Shown here in pieces: positions 44,942-54,186 of a stretch of 59,875 nt of DNA (position 1 is the stretch's first letter; the number at the start of each line of letters is the position of its first letter). Where the stretch lies: the NCBI GenBank assembly GCA_014055495.1, contig WIAG01000019.1:1-59875 (forward strand). The letters run 5' to 3'. This DNA is from Nitrospira sp. CR1.2 (lineage in GTDB: Bacteria > Nitrospirota > Nitrospiria > Nitrospirales > Nitrospiraceae). Below the pieces are notes generated by a model. The model saw only the letters and a program-made list of their open reading frames with translations, made no database searches and was not told where the DNA came from. The position numbers were made by a program, and so were the translations under genes.

Positions 44942-45320
44942 GACGCGGTTTCCACTCCTCTAGAACACACAACAGCAGGCAGGACACGTAGGTATGCAGC
45001 GGAAAACTATGATCGAAGTCTATAAGACGACCCACATACTGTCAAACAAATGCACGAAAATGGAACCGTCCGAACGCCGCAATACACGCGTCCCAACAAG
45101 GCGGTCGCAGACGAGCCCCTCAGGCTTCACGAGGGTTGGTCTCGAAACCGGCGAGACCTCGCGAGAGACGGGCACGGAGCCCCTCGAAACCCGGGTATAC
45201 CGGCCGAAGCGACGGAGGAGCGACCCCGGTCCGCAGATATGCCGCTGACGTGCATGCGGGAGTGTCACGGCGGTGCGGCGGCGGATGCAGGAAAACCCTT
45301 CGCGGATATTGTGGGTTCGG
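44942..45320. other. Intergenic region upstream of pilC with GC-rich hairpins
   Basis: Between pilC and the phosphatidyltransferase gene. It holds a weak promoter candidate and several short inverted repeats (for example GGTCTCG-AAACCGG-CGAGACC at 45138-45158 and CCCTC/GAGGG just before). GAGCCCCTC occurs twice. No gene or tRNA is apparent. Confidence 0.5.
45019..45045 (-). promoter_or_regulatory. Weak promoter candidate for pilC
   Basis: Minus strand TTGACA (45040-45045) and TATAGA (45019-45024). The 15-bp spacer is shorter than ideal, so this is tentative. Confidence 0.3.
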
Positions 45321-45863
45321 TTAGGCTTGGCTGGAGGTAATGCGGAAGTACCCTCTGGAGAGATAGTGCAACCCGGACATGAGTGTGACCCCGCCCATCA
45401 GATAGATGAGCGGATCGAGTGAGGCGAGATCGAGTCGCCGCGATGCAAAAAAGACGACGGCGATCAGGGTCGCCAGCTGGATCAGCGTGGTGACTTTTCC
45501 CAGAACGGTCGGCGAGATATCGACCTGCGTCTGGGTGAAATGAGCGACCGCCGCGCCCAACATCAGCATCAGGTCGCGGCTGGCGACCAGAATCGTCAAC
45601 CAGAGGGGAACCAGGTGCATGACGGACAAGGTAATAAACCCCGTCGTCAGCATGAGTTTATCCGCCAGAGGATCCAACACTTCTCCAAGCCTGGTCCGCT
45701 GATTGGCCACACGGGCGATGATGCCGTCGAGGGCATCCGTCACTCCAGCAATGAACAGCGTGACCAAGGCATAGTCGAATTGTTCGTAATTGAGTAGCCC
45801 GACATAAACCGGGATCAACAAGATCCGCAACATCGTCAGGCTGTTCGGAACGTTCATATTCAT
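45321..45863 (-). CDS. pgsA: CDP-alcohol phosphatidyltransferase, probably phosphatidylglycerophosphate synthase
   Basis: The CDP-alcohol motif is complete: D43, D46-G47, A50-R51, G60, D64, D68 (in TDALDGIIAR...GEVLDPLAD). Around it are five or six membrane helices; the product is 180 aa from ATG 45863. It should join CDP-diacylglycerol with glycerol 3-phosphate, though the alcohol acceptor cannot be told from sequence alone. Starts at 45863 or 45857 are equally possible; the extension to 45971 is not membrane-like. Confidence 0.85.
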   Translation of the reverse strand: MNMNVPNSLTMLRILLIPVYVGLLNYEQFDYALVTLFIAGVTDALDGIIARVANQRTRLGEVLDPLADKLMLTTGFITLSVMHLVPLWLTILVASRDLMLMLGAAVAHFTQTQVDISPTVLGKVTTLIQLATLIAVVFFASRRLDLASLDPLIYLMGGVTLMSGLHYLSRGYFRITSSQA

Positions 45864-46030
45864 GACAAAGGATGGTGTGCGACTCGCTGGCGCGGCTACC
45901 TGGCCCCCCCGCAGGAATCGCGCATCATAGAAACCCCGTGGAACCTTGTCAACGACGGTTGCACTCCACAAGGCAGGTCCCTATAATCGGGACCCGTACG
46001 GGCCCTGGCGATGAGCGACGGAGGTTGTGT

Positions 46031-46351
46031 ATGAGCGGACTTCCCCTCCTCTTCAAGAAAGAGGGACTAATCGAACGGCACCAAGTCGAGGGGATCGACC
46101 CCAGTGACCGGTATTTCAACCGGGCCATCCTGGTGAATCGGGTGGCGGCGGGGTATACGGGCAAAGTGACGTATGAGGCCTATGCGGTCGAAGGATCCGC
46201 GCATCCCACCACAAGTGCCGCCGTCAAGGCCGTCGTCGAGAAGCTCCGGAATGTCGGGTTTACTCGGTTGCGCACACGTCTAAATTTCAAGGGCAGCCGC
46301 TACCTCGCCGAGAAAGAAACCTGGACCGATTATCCAGACCTTCCCGCCTAA
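46031..46351 (+). CDS. Small conserved-looking protein of unknown function
   Basis: ATG 46031 has GGAGG seven bases upstream, which selects it over the longer ORF from 45872. The 106-aa soluble product (FKKEGLIERHQVEGIDPSDRY, TSAAVKAVVEKLRNVGF) is alpha/beta by eye with no Cys, membrane or signal segment. I do not recognise a family. Its stop overlaps the convergent hydrolase gene by 4 bp. Confidence 0.7.
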   Translation: MSGLPLLFKKEGLIERHQVEGIDPSDRYFNRAILVNRVAAGYTGKVTYEAYAVEGSAHPTTSAAVKAVVEKLRNVGFTRLRTRLNFKGSRYLAEKETWTDYPDLPA

Positions 46352-47478
46352 GCTTTCGAGAACTCCCGGCAGATCAGATCGTGAATCAAAGGGCGGAAGA
46401 GGCGGATCTGCTCGTTTCGCCTCGTGGGATGAACCCGATTCGAAAGCAACACCACTTCCAGCTCCTTGACCGGATCAATCCACAGAGACGTCCCGGTATA
46501 CCCAAGATGCCCGAACGACTCAGGGGAAAACCGTGTCCCTGAGGAGGACCGGACCGACGGGGTATCCCAGCCCAGCGCCCAACTGGAATGCGGCACGCCC
46601 TGCCTGTTGCTTGTGAAGAGCGCCGCCACCTCGGGCGTCAACAACCCAGGCTTCTTCCGACGACCGTCCAGCCAGGCCTGCGCGATCGCCAATACAGCCC
46701 GGGCCGTGCCGAACAACCCGGCATGGCCGGCTACTCCGCCCAGCGCATAGGCATTTTCATCGTGCACTTCCCCGCGCAAGGTGCGCCCCCGCCAGGCATC
46801 TTCTTCCGTCGGGGCAATCGCGTTCCGCTCGTCAGAACATCCTGCGGTCGCCGGAGTGCACCCGTGGGGAAGATACGCGAGCGGGCTCGCACCGAGCGGC
46901 GTGAAGATCTGGCTGCGACAAAATCCATTCAGCGATTCGCCCGACAGCCGTTCCACCATCAATCCCAGCAGCATGAACCCGAGATCGCTGTACAGGCTGC
47001 GCGTCCCCCGCTCATAGACCAACTCTTCCACAGCGATATAGTCCAACACGGCCGCCCGCGCCGCCGCACTCCCAAGCAATCCAGGTTGCGCGGCTCCGCG
47101 TGACGCAATCCGCTCATAATACGGACGCCAGCCGGGCAATCCGGAACTGTGCGTGAGCAGGTGGCGCACCGTTGCCGCGCCGATGGGACGGCCTCGAAGG
47201 TCCTCCAGAATCCGATCGACCCGATCGTCCAGTTTCAGGAGCCCGCGCTGCGCGAACAGCGCCAGCGCCGTGGTGGTCGCCAAGACCTTCGTCAAGGACG
47301 CGAGATCGTAGCAGGTGTCCACCGTCACCGCCTCTCCCGGAACTTTCTGAGTGAGGAGGCCGGCAGCCCCTTCAAACACCAGCGCCCCGCGCAACCGAAC
47401 GGCCAACACCGCACCCGGAAATGTTCCGTCATCGACCGCTGCTTGCAACGCCGACTGAAGTGGTTGGTGTACGGCCAT
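46348..47478 (-). CDS. Beta-lactamase-fold serine hydrolase (class C/esterase-like)
   Basis: The 376-aa product carries the penicillin-binding triad: S61-L-T-K64 (nucleophile), Y163-S-D165, and GHLGYTGTSLWIDP in place of KTG. This fits beta-lactamase-related esterases and peptidases rather than true AmpC. No signal peptide is obvious from ATG 47478, suggesting a cytoplasmic place or atypical export. Substrate unknown; wall-peptide recycling would fit the adjacent mur/fts genes but is a guess. Confidence 0.85.
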   Translation of the reverse strand: MAVHQPLQSALQAAVDDGTFPGAVLAVRLRGALVFEGAAGLLTQKVPGEAVTVDTCYDLASLTKVLATTTALALFAQRGLLKLDDRVDRILEDLRGRPIGAATVRHLLTHSSGLPGWRPYYERIASRGAAQPGLLGSAAARAAVLDYIAVEELVYERGTRSLYSDLGFMLLGLMVERLSGESLNGFCRSQIFTPLGASPLAYLPHGCTPATAGCSDERNAIAPTEEDAWRGRTLRGEVHDENAYALGGVAGHAGLFGTARAVLAIAQAWLDGRRKKPGLLTPEVAALFTSNRQGVPHSSWALGWDTPSVRSSSGTRFSPESFGHLGYTGTSLWIDPVKELEVVLLSNRVHPTRRNEQIRLFRPLIHDLICREFSKA

Positions 47479-47592
47479 GCCTAGGGGTCTCCGCTCAGCA
47501 GCGAACAGGGAAACAGTGAAGAACGCGCAGCGTCTGCGCGGGGAAGGGCACTTCAAAGAAGACGGAGGGTCGGGCCGAAGAGCACAGGAGTC

Positions 47593-48105
47593 TCACCGGG
47601 CAGGGCTTGATTCGCCGGCCAGTTTCCCTTCGACGGATGAAGTATCCGCCTGATAGGCATCACTTTCTTCGACTTCCAGCATCCGCTCGAAGGAACGCAG
47701 GGTCGAGCGGAACCGTTCCACCATCATCAGACGTTGCTTTTGAAGATCCGCGACACCCCGCTGCATCTCGGTAAGGCTCACCCGGGCCTGCCGGATGATC
47801 TCACCCGCTTTGAGTTCCGCTTCTTTGACGATCAGATCAGCCTCACGCTGCGCCGAGCGTTTCACATCTTCAGCCAGCGCCTGGGCCGACACCAGTGTAT
47901 TGGACAGAGTCGCCTCCGTGCGTCGCAAATCGGTCACCTGCTGCTCGGTCGCGGCGAGCTTCTCGCGGAGCAGACTGTTCTCCCGATTGGCATTCTCCAC
48001 GGTGAGTGCCAACTCCTCGAGGAAGCGGTTTACCTCGTCCCGGTCATACCCCCGGAACTTGACCTGGAAGACCATCTGCTGAATGTCGATAGGAGTGATT
48101 CTCAT
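47593..48105 (-). CDS. divIVA: DivIVA-domain protein
   Basis: The N-terminal DivIVA membrane-curvature module is clear: MRITPIDIQQMVFQVKFRGYDRDEVNRFLEEL in broken form (residues 1-32), followed by a long coiled coil (about 33-145). The 170-aa length fits. DivIVA proteins mark poles and septa in Gram-positives and some diderms. It ends the division cluster that also contains yggT/ylmG and yggS/ylmE. Confidence 0.88.
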   Translation of the reverse strand: MRITPIDIQQMVFQVKFRGYDRDEVNRFLEELALTVENANRENSLLREKLAATEQQVTDLRRTEATLSNTLVSAQALAEDVKRSAQREADLIVKEAELKAGEIIRQARVSLTEMQRGVADLQKQRLMMVERFRSTLRSFERMLEVEESDAYQADTSSVEGKLAGESSPAR

Positions 48106-48126
48106 GCGACACCTCGTGCTCGACCG

Positions 48127-48423
48127 TTAGTGCATCCGCAGGGCGACATCTCTCAACGATTGAACCACGGCATATTGCAAAAAGACAAGGATCAGGATCG
48201 CGATCATCGGCGACAGGTCCATGCCCATCCGCCATCCGATCATGCGACGGATGGGCGTGAGCACCGGTTCCGTCGCCCGCTCCAGGAACTGGACGATAGG
48301 ATTCCACGGATCCGGATTGACCCACGAGATCAACGCGCGAGCGATGATGACCCACATGTAGAGCCACAAGACCGTATCCAGAACCGTGGCCGTACCCTGC
48401 AACACATTGCCTAGGACAAACAT
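48127..48423 (-). CDS. yggT: YggT/YlmG family membrane protein
   Basis: 98 aa with two membrane segments (residues about 12-36 and 70-90) and the loop ISWVNPDPWNPIVQFLERATEPVLTPIRRMI, which defines the family. YlmG-type proteins lie in division clusters and are linked to nucleoid and membrane partition. It abuts the proC stop (one-base overlap). Confidence 0.9.
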   Translation of the reverse strand: MFVLGNVLQGTATVLDTVLWLYMWVIIARALISWVNPDPWNPIVQFLERATEPVLTPIRRMIGWRMGMDLSPMIAILILVFLQYAVVQSLRDVALRMH

Positions 48424-49229
48424 CAGCGTCCCAACTCCTGTGAACGTTTTGTCGCCGCCTCGACGGCTGCCATCAAACAGCCCCTCATGCCCCCGACTTC
48501 CAACTGATGCAACCCGGCGATGGTCGTGCCTCCCGGGGAGGCCACCTGATCCTTCAACCGCGCCGGATGCTCGCCCCGCTCGAGGAGCATGCGGGCCGCG
48601 CCGAGTACCGTCTGGGCCGCCAACAATTGTGCGGTCGCCCTCGGTAGTCCCATCTTTACCCCTCCGTCGGCCAGCGCCTCGATGGCGACAAACACATAGG
48701 CCGGACCGCTTCCGCTCAACCCCGTCACGGCGTCCATGAGCCGCTCTTCGACCGCGACCACCGATCCCACGGCCTCAAACAAACTCCGCACCGCCGAAAC
48801 GTCGTCCGCGGAAAGATCCCGCGGATAGGCCAACGCCGTGACGCCTTCGCGCACCAAGGCAGGCGTATTGGGCATGGCACGGACCATCGCTCGCGGCGGC
48901 GCGACTCGTTCACGGATCCAGGCGACCGTCACCCCGGCAGCGATAGACACGACCAATTTTCCGGAAAGCGCTGGTCCGACGTCACTCAACACGGCCGGCA
49001 TCGCCTGAGGCTTGACCGCCAAGACAATGAGGTCGGCCCCACGAACGGCCGTGCCATTGGCCTCGCTCACCCGAATGCCGAACCGTGATTTGAGGAGGTC
49101 GCGGCGCGCGACCATCGGGTCCGTGGCACAGATCCCGTCTGGGCTGGCCGCCTGTGACGCCACCAAGCCGCCGATCAAGGCCTCAGCCATTTGCCCGCCG
49201 CCGAGAAACGCAATCGACCGGTTCAGCAT
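48423..49229 (-). CDS. proC: Pyrroline-5-carboxylate reductase
   Basis: ProC makes proline from P5C with NAD(P)H. The Rossmann start IAFLGGGQMAEALIGG, ADLIVLAVKPQ and the C-terminal VASPGGTTIAGLHQLE are family marks. From ATG 49229 it is 268 aa. The ATG follows the yggS stop by four bases, inside a coupling-type junction; TTG 49253 is a less likely start. Confidence 0.94.
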   Translation of the reverse strand: MLNRSIAFLGGGQMAEALIGGLVASQAASPDGICATDPMVARRDLLKSRFGIRVSEANGTAVRGADLIVLAVKPQAMPAVLSDVGPALSGKLVVSIAAGVTVAWIRERVAPPRAMVRAMPNTPALVREGVTALAYPRDLSADDVSAVRSLFEAVGSVVAVEERLMDAVTGLSGSGPAYVFVAIEALADGGVKMGLPRATAQLLAAQTVLGAARMLLERGEHPARLKDQVASPGGTTIAGLHQLEVGGMRGCLMAAVEAATKRSQELGR

Positions 49230-49233
49230 CCCG

Positions 49234-49941
49234 CTACTCACCACGCGCTCCAAATAATGCCGTCCCGACCCGTACGTAGGTCGCGCCTTCTTCTACAGCC
49301 ACGGGATAGTCATGCGACATCCCCATCGACAATTCCTGCATATTAATGTTCCGACAACCATGCGCTGTCAATGCCTGAGCGAGTTCCCGCAGTTGCCGAA
49401 AGTACGGACGGGCATCTTCCGCCGTTACCGTGGGCGGAGGAATGGCCATCAGGCCGCGAACGTCCACATGCTCAAGGTCATTCAACGCCGGCAGGATATC
49501 ACCCAGCGCCGGCGGCGCAAATCCACCCTTACTGAGTTCGCCGCCGAGATTCACCTCCAAGAGGACCCGTTGTCTCAGCCCTGCGGCCTTGGCCTGACGA
49601 TCGATCTCTTCCGCCAGGGCAAGGCTGTCGACCGAATGAATCGTTTCGAACCGGCCGACCACCGCCTTCACCTTCCGCCGTTGCAGGGTGCCGATAAAAT
49701 GCCAGACTACCCCGTCACGACCGAGCTGGTCGATTTTAGGAAGCGCTTCCTGAAGCCGGTTTTCGCCCAGATGTCGAACCCCGGCATCCACCGCTTCCCT
49801 CAGCCGTTCGACTGGGACGGTTTTGGACGCAGCGACGAGGCGCACGCTCTCAGGATCGCGCCCTGCTCCCTCGGCAGCTCGGCGAATCTCGGCTAACACC
49901 TGGCGTACTCGGACGGCAATCGTGTCCTGTCCTGCATCCAT
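49234..49941 (-). CDS. yggS: PLP homeostasis protein YggS/YlmE
   Basis: The 235-aa TIM barrel binds pyridoxal phosphate through Lys40 (LVAASKTVP). GVRHLGENRLQEA, WHFIGTLQRRK, LSMGMSHDYPVAVEEGATYVRVG complete the family pattern. It balances PLP levels rather than catalysing a reaction. Its link to proC is widespread among bacteria. Confidence 0.94.
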   Translation of the reverse strand: MDAGQDTIAVRVRQVLAEIRRAAEGAGRDPESVRLVAASKTVPVERLREAVDAGVRHLGENRLQEALPKIDQLGRDGVVWHFIGTLQRRKVKAVVGRFETIHSVDSLALAEEIDRQAKAAGLRQRVLLEVNLGGELSKGGFAPPALGDILPALNDLEHVDVRGLMAIPPPTVTAEDARPYFRQLRELAQALTAHGCRNINMQELSMGMSHDYPVAVEEGATYVRVGTALFGARGE

Positions 49942-50042
49942 GCTGCGCCTTGAAGATTACCGCCGACCCCTGTGTCTCAACAGATCCGTCCGGAATCATG
50001 CTCTGGACCGGTTCAGGGAGCGGACATCATACCTCGACGGGT

Positions 50043-50780
50043 TTACCGGCCCGGCAGGAGGGCGATCCCGCTGACCATCGTGGCTTTCACCACGCCTTCA
50101 CGACGGTAGCTGAAAAATACATCGGGCTGGCAGATCGTGCAGGCATTCACCATGGCGATGCGTTCCGTGTGCAGGCCGTCCGCCAGCGCCTGCCGACGCA
50201 CAAAGGCACGCAGATCGAGATGCGCCTTATTCGCGGCCACCGGCCTCACCACCGCTTCCCAATCGGGACACACCTCGCGCAGTTTCGACAAGACCGGCTC
50301 GTCGACTTCGTAACAACAGGGTCCGGCCGAGGGGCCGATCGCCATGCGTAATCGCTCGACGCTGGCCCCGAACCGATCCACGAGCAACGCCACCGTTTTC
50401 GGCACAATCCCGGCGACCGCCCCCCGCCAGCCCGCATGGATCGCGGCCACCACCCGGCGACCGGGATCGTGTAGGAGCACGGGGACGCAGTCCGCGGTCC
50501 GCACGGTCACCATCACCCCCGGTTGGTCGGTCACCAGCGCATCCCAGCCTCCTTCGAAGGCGGCCCCATGCTCTACGGGCTGATCCACCACCAACGCGTC
50601 CGTGCCATGCACCTGCGTGACGGACACCATGAGGGTAACCGTGACATCGTGATGCCAGGCTTGAAGCGCAGAGACGCGACCCGGCGTCACTGACGGGCCC
50701 GACAGCCGGGTCCCGAAAAAATGCTCCACCCCGTCCGCATCGGTCGCAAACGCGGGAACAGTAATCACCTCAGACGCCAT
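50043..50780 (-). CDS. pgeF: Purine nucleoside phosphorylase/polyphenol oxidase family protein (YlmD/YfiH)
   Basis: The Cys-His-His zinc site is visible: VTQVHG, RTADCVPVLL, AAIHAGWRG. Members act on peptidoglycan precursors as editing enzymes in E. coli (PgeF removes L-Ser misincorporated in UDP-MurNAc) and some act on purine nucleosides. At 245 aa it is the expected size. It follows ftsZ on the same strand, the ylmD position. Confidence 0.88.
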   Translation of the reverse strand: MASEVITVPAFATDADGVEHFFGTRLSGPSVTPGRVSALQAWHHDVTVTLMVSVTQVHGTDALVVDQPVEHGAAFEGGWDALVTDQPGVMVTVRTADCVPVLLHDPGRRVVAAIHAGWRGAVAGIVPKTVALLVDRFGASVERLRMAIGPSAGPCCYEVDEPVLSKLREVCPDWEAVVRPVAANKAHLDLRAFVRRQALADGLHTERIAMVNACTICQPDVFFSYRREGVVKATMVSGIALLPGR

Positions 50781-50821
50781 CGTCCTTTGCGCCCCTCACC
50801 ACACTGCAGATCCGCGACGGC

Positions 50822-52021
50822 TTAGTCGGCCTGTTTCCTCAGGAACGTCGGCACATCCCATTCATCATCGCCGACCACCGCAATCCGCTCAACGGCTTCC
50901 CGCGTCTCACCCAGTCGGCGAAGGAACGTCGGTCGATCGATGTCCTTGATGGGTCGATCCGACGCCGCAGGATGCACACCGGTCAGCACCTGTTGGGCGG
51001 GGCGTCCGTTCGAAGTCCTCGCTGCAGGGCGTTCCGCTGTCGCCGGCCTGGCGGTCGATGGCTCTTCTCGCTCGAACCCTGTCGCAATGACCGTCACGAT
51101 CAAATCGTCGCCGATTTCAGGATTGATAACCTGCCCGACGATGATGTTCGCTTCGGCATCCGCCGCATGTTGCACGATCGACGCCGCTTCCTCAACTTCA
51201 TGCAGCGACATGTTCGGACCGCCGGTGATGTTCAACAAGACTCCGCGAGCGCCTTCCACACTACCCTCTTCCAACAGCGGGCTGCAAATCGCCTTCTGCG
51301 CCGCTTCCTGCGCCCGGTTCGCGCCGCGACCGATGCCCATGCCCATCACCGCACGACCCGTATGCGCCATGATGGTCCGCACGTCGGCGAAATCGACGTT
51401 CACCAGGCCGGTGGTCGTGATCACGTCGGCAATGCCCTGAATGGCTTGCCGTAACACATCGTCCGCCACCTTAAACGCATCCAACAGCGGAGTGGCTTTA
51501 TCCACGATGCCCAGCAACCGTTGATTGGGAATGATGAGGAGCGTATCGACGTGGCGGCCGAGATCGCGGATGCCTTCCTCGGCGTGGCTCATCCGACGAT
51601 GCCCTTCATACTGAAACGGTTTGGTCACGACGGCGACGGTGAGAATCCCCAACTCGCGCGCAATACTCGCCACGATCGGCGCGGCGCCGGTCCCGGTGCC
51701 GCCGCCCATGCCTGCCGTCACGAACACCATGTCGGCACCGATCAGGCTCTCCCGAATCTCATCCTTGCTCTCGAGGGCCGCATCGCGCCCAACTTCCGGC
51801 TTGGCGCCTGCGCCCAGACCTCGTGTGCGTTCCGGGCCGATCTGAATTTTGTATGACGCCTGCGACCGTTCGAGCGCCTGCACGTCCGTATTCGCCGCCA
51901 CGAAGTCGACCCGGCACAGTCCGCCGGTGATCATCGTGTTAACGGCGTTACACCCCGCGCCTCCGACCCCGATCACTTTGATGCGAACGGGCGATTGCGG
52001 CTCCTCTTGAAATGAAAACAT
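50822..52021 (-). CDS. ftsZ: Cell division protein FtsZ
   Basis: FtsZ is the tubulin-like ring GTPase. From ATG 52021 (GGGAGGTG upstream) it is 399 aa, with the tubulin signature GGGTGTG at 106-112 and NVDFADVRT (T7 loop) at 208-216. A variable linker (about 320-358) leads to the C-terminal peptide [11 protein letters not shown] (389-399), which binds FtsA and other partners. A second, near-identical copy, [10 protein letters not shown] (360-369), lies 27 residues before it. The longer ORF to 52240 is rejected. Confidence 0.97.
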   Translation of the reverse strand: MFSFQEEPQSPVRIKVIGVGGAGCNAVNTMITGGLCRVDFVAANTDVQALERSQASYKIQIGPERTRGLGAGAKPEVGRDAALESKDEIRESLIGADMVFVTAGMGGGTGTGAAPIVASIARELGILTVAVVTKPFQYEGHRRMSHAEEGIRDLGRHVDTLLIIPNQRLLGIVDKATPLLDAFKVADDVLRQAIQGIADVITTTGLVNVDFADVRTIMAHTGRAVMGMGIGRGANRAQEAAQKAICSPLLEEGSVEGARGVLLNITGGPNMSLHEVEEAASIVQHAADAEANIIVGQVINPEIGDDLIVTVIATGFEREEPSTARPATAERPAARTSNGRPAQQVLTGVHPAASDRPIKDIDRPTFLRRLGETREAVERIAVVGDDEWDVPTFLRKQAD

Positions 52022-52073
52022 CGTGGCACCTCCCTTGACGATGGCGCGGATGGTCCGAAGCCGTCCGCAACAG

Positions 52074-53318
52074 TTAGAAAAACTCGAACATCCACGATCG
52101 CATGCGATCGAACACTCTCCCGAGCCCTTTGCCGTGCCGCATGCCGGCAGCCTCCAAGTTGTCGGCATGTTGACGCGCGTGGAGTAACAGCCCGACACCG
52201 GTTGCATGCATCGGATTGCTGACGATATCCCGTAACCCACCGATGCCCGTCGGCGAGCCGCGCCGGGCCGGCAGATTCAACCCCCGCTCTGCCGCATCCG
52301 GCATCCCTTCCAACAGCGAGGTTCCGCCCGTAATCACGACGCCCGCGCCCAGCATCCCTTCATATCCGGCCCGCACGATTTCGCGTTTGACCAGGTCGAA
52401 CATCTCTTCGACGCGCGGCTCCAGAATTTCCGCAATGTCGCGGCGCGTGAATTGCCGCGGCGGCCGGTCGCCGACCGAGGGCACTTCCACCATCTGATGG
52501 CCGTGCACCAATTCGGTGCGGGCAATGCCGTGCTGCACTTTGATTTTTTCGGCGTCGGTTTGCGACGTCAACAGGCCGATGGCTAAATCCTTCGTCAGAT
52601 TCTGCCCGCCGATCGGCAGTACGGCCGTATGCCTGATGCTGCCGTCGAGGAAAATCGCGAGATCGGTCGTGCCGCCGCCCAAGTCCACCATGGCCACGCC
52701 CAGTTCGCGCTCTTCCGCGCTCAAGACCGCTTCGCTTGAGGCGAGCGGCTGGAGAATGATGTCCACCACATCAAGGCCCGCACGATTCACACTCTTAATA
52801 ATGTTTTGCGCCGAGGTCACGGCCCCCGTAATCACGTGGACATTCACCTCCAGCCGGTTACCCGACATGCCCAGCGGCTCGCGAACCCCTTCTTGATCGT
52901 CGACCATGAATTCGCGAGGGAGTACGTGCAGAATGCGCCGTTCATGGGGAATGACGGCGAGCGTGCGCGCGCTCTCCACCGCGCGGCTGATATCGTCACG
53001 GGTCACCTCCTGCTTCTTCAGCGCCACCACACCTTTCAGGTTTTCTCCGGAAATGTGGCTGCCGGCAATGCCCGTATAGACCGAATTGATCTGCACGGCC
53101 GCCATGAGTTCCGCTTCCTCGACCGCTTTTTTGATCGATTCGACCGTGCTTTCGATATTGACGACGACGCCCTTGCGAAGCCCGCGCGAGGGACAGGAGC
53201 CGACGCCGATGATGTTCAGCGGACCCTCCTCCGGCACTTCAGCGACAATCGCGCAAATCTTGGTCGTTCCGATGTCGAGACCGACCAGGATATGATCCCG
53301 CTTAGACACTCGGCTCAC
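52074..53318 (-). CDS. ftsA: Cell division protein FtsA
   Basis: An actin-like ATPase that anchors FtsZ to the membrane. GLDIGTTKI (phosphate 1), [13 protein letters not shown] (phosphate 2) and [13 protein letters not shown] (adenosine) are present. The last residues ([10 protein letters not shown]) make the amphipathic membrane-targeting helix. Length 414 aa. The start overlaps ftsQ by 4 bp. Confidence 0.96.
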   Translation of the reverse strand: MSRVSKRDHILVGLDIGTTKICAIVAEVPEEGPLNIIGVGSCPSRGLRKGVVVNIESTVESIKKAVEEAELMAAVQINSVYTGIAGSHISGENLKGVVALKKQEVTRDDISRAVESARTLAVIPHERRILHVLPREFMVDDQEGVREPLGMSGNRLEVNVHVITGAVTSAQNIIKSVNRAGLDVVDIILQPLASSEAVLSAEERELGVAMVDLGGGTTDLAIFLDGSIRHTAVLPIGGQNLTKDLAIGLLTSQTDAEKIKVQHGIARTELVHGHQMVEVPSVGDRPPRQFTRRDIAEILEPRVEEMFDLVKREIVRAGYEGMLGAGVVITGGTSLLEGMPDAAERGLNLPARRGSPTGIGGLRDIVSNPMHATGVGLLLHARQHADNLEAAGMRHGKGLGRVFDRMRSWMFEFF

Positions 53319-54184
53319 CCCCTTCCTCGAACAATGACGCGGTCGGCAAAGCGAAGATCGATTTCGTTCGCTCGGGCGCCCTCGCCGTCAAAGGCCACAT
53401 CACGCAATGCCGGCCGCATTTTAAGAAATCGAGACCACTGTTGATCCATGGATGATTCGCTGAACTGAAACGTCACGCCCTGCACGACCACCACAAGGTT
53501 GTTGAGATTCCCCACATTGATATCCGGCCGTCCACCGGTGGTCTGCGCCACCATACGCGCCAAGGCCGCGCCGACTTGCACGGGGCGACGGTCCTCCGCT
53601 TTGCCCTGTGCCAGGCGCCGTCCATCGACCCCCGACAACATCGGCAGCGTCGGGTCATCGCTGGATCCAAGATGCGCCAGCAGCACCCCGTCCGCATCGG
53701 TCAGAAGATTCTCCGCCACCGTCCGAACAACGACCGCCGGCTCACGCTCGACGATGTCGATATGGATCTCGTGCAAGGGCTTCAACACCACGGTCGCGTC
53801 CTTGATCCAGGGATGGGTCTTGACCCGGTCCGCCAACCATGTCGGGTTAATGGAATACAGCGCGGTATCGGGTTTCAGCGCCAGCCGGCCGATCACCTCT
53901 TTTCTGGTGACGTGATGCAAGCCGTTGACGGACACGGACCGCACCAGAAACCATTCCCGTGTGAGCGGCCCCACTTCCCGCGCCAGGACGAACAACCCCG
54001 AACAGCCGCCCACCAACACCGTCACCGTGGCGATCACGCGAAGGGAGATGAGCAGGCCTCGACCCAGTCGTGACCAATACCCGTCTGCTGCCACTCCGCG
54101 GCGGCGATCCTGCCCCGATTCCGACCGGGCATTGGCCCGGGGACTGACTTTGCTCGGTCGCGCCTTGCGCCACCCCAAGGGCAT
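53315..54184 (-). CDS. ftsQ: Cell division protein FtsQ
   Basis: Bitopic division protein with a cytoplasmic basic N-terminus, one membrane helix (about 45-67) and a POTRA domain (VRSVSVNGLHHVTRKEVIGRL, about 80-150), followed by the FtsQ/DivIB domain. From ATG 54184 it is 289 aa; the start lies two bases after the ddl stop with GTGAGG as SD. It links FtsB/L to the divisome. Confidence 0.92.
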   Translation of the reverse strand: MPLGWRKARPSKVSPRANARSESGQDRRRGVAADGYWSRLGRGLLISLRVIATVTVLVGGCSGLFVLAREVGPLTREWFLVRSVSVNGLHHVTRKEVIGRLALKPDTALYSINPTWLADRVKTHPWIKDATVVLKPLHEIHIDIVEREPAVVVRTVAENLLTDADGVLLAHLGSSDDPTLPMLSGVDGRRLAQGKAEDRRPVQVGAALARMVAQTTGGRPDINVGNLNNLVVVVQGVTFQFSESSMDQQWSRFLKMRPALRDVAFDGEGARANEIDLRFADRVIVRGRG

Positions 54185-54186
54185 CA

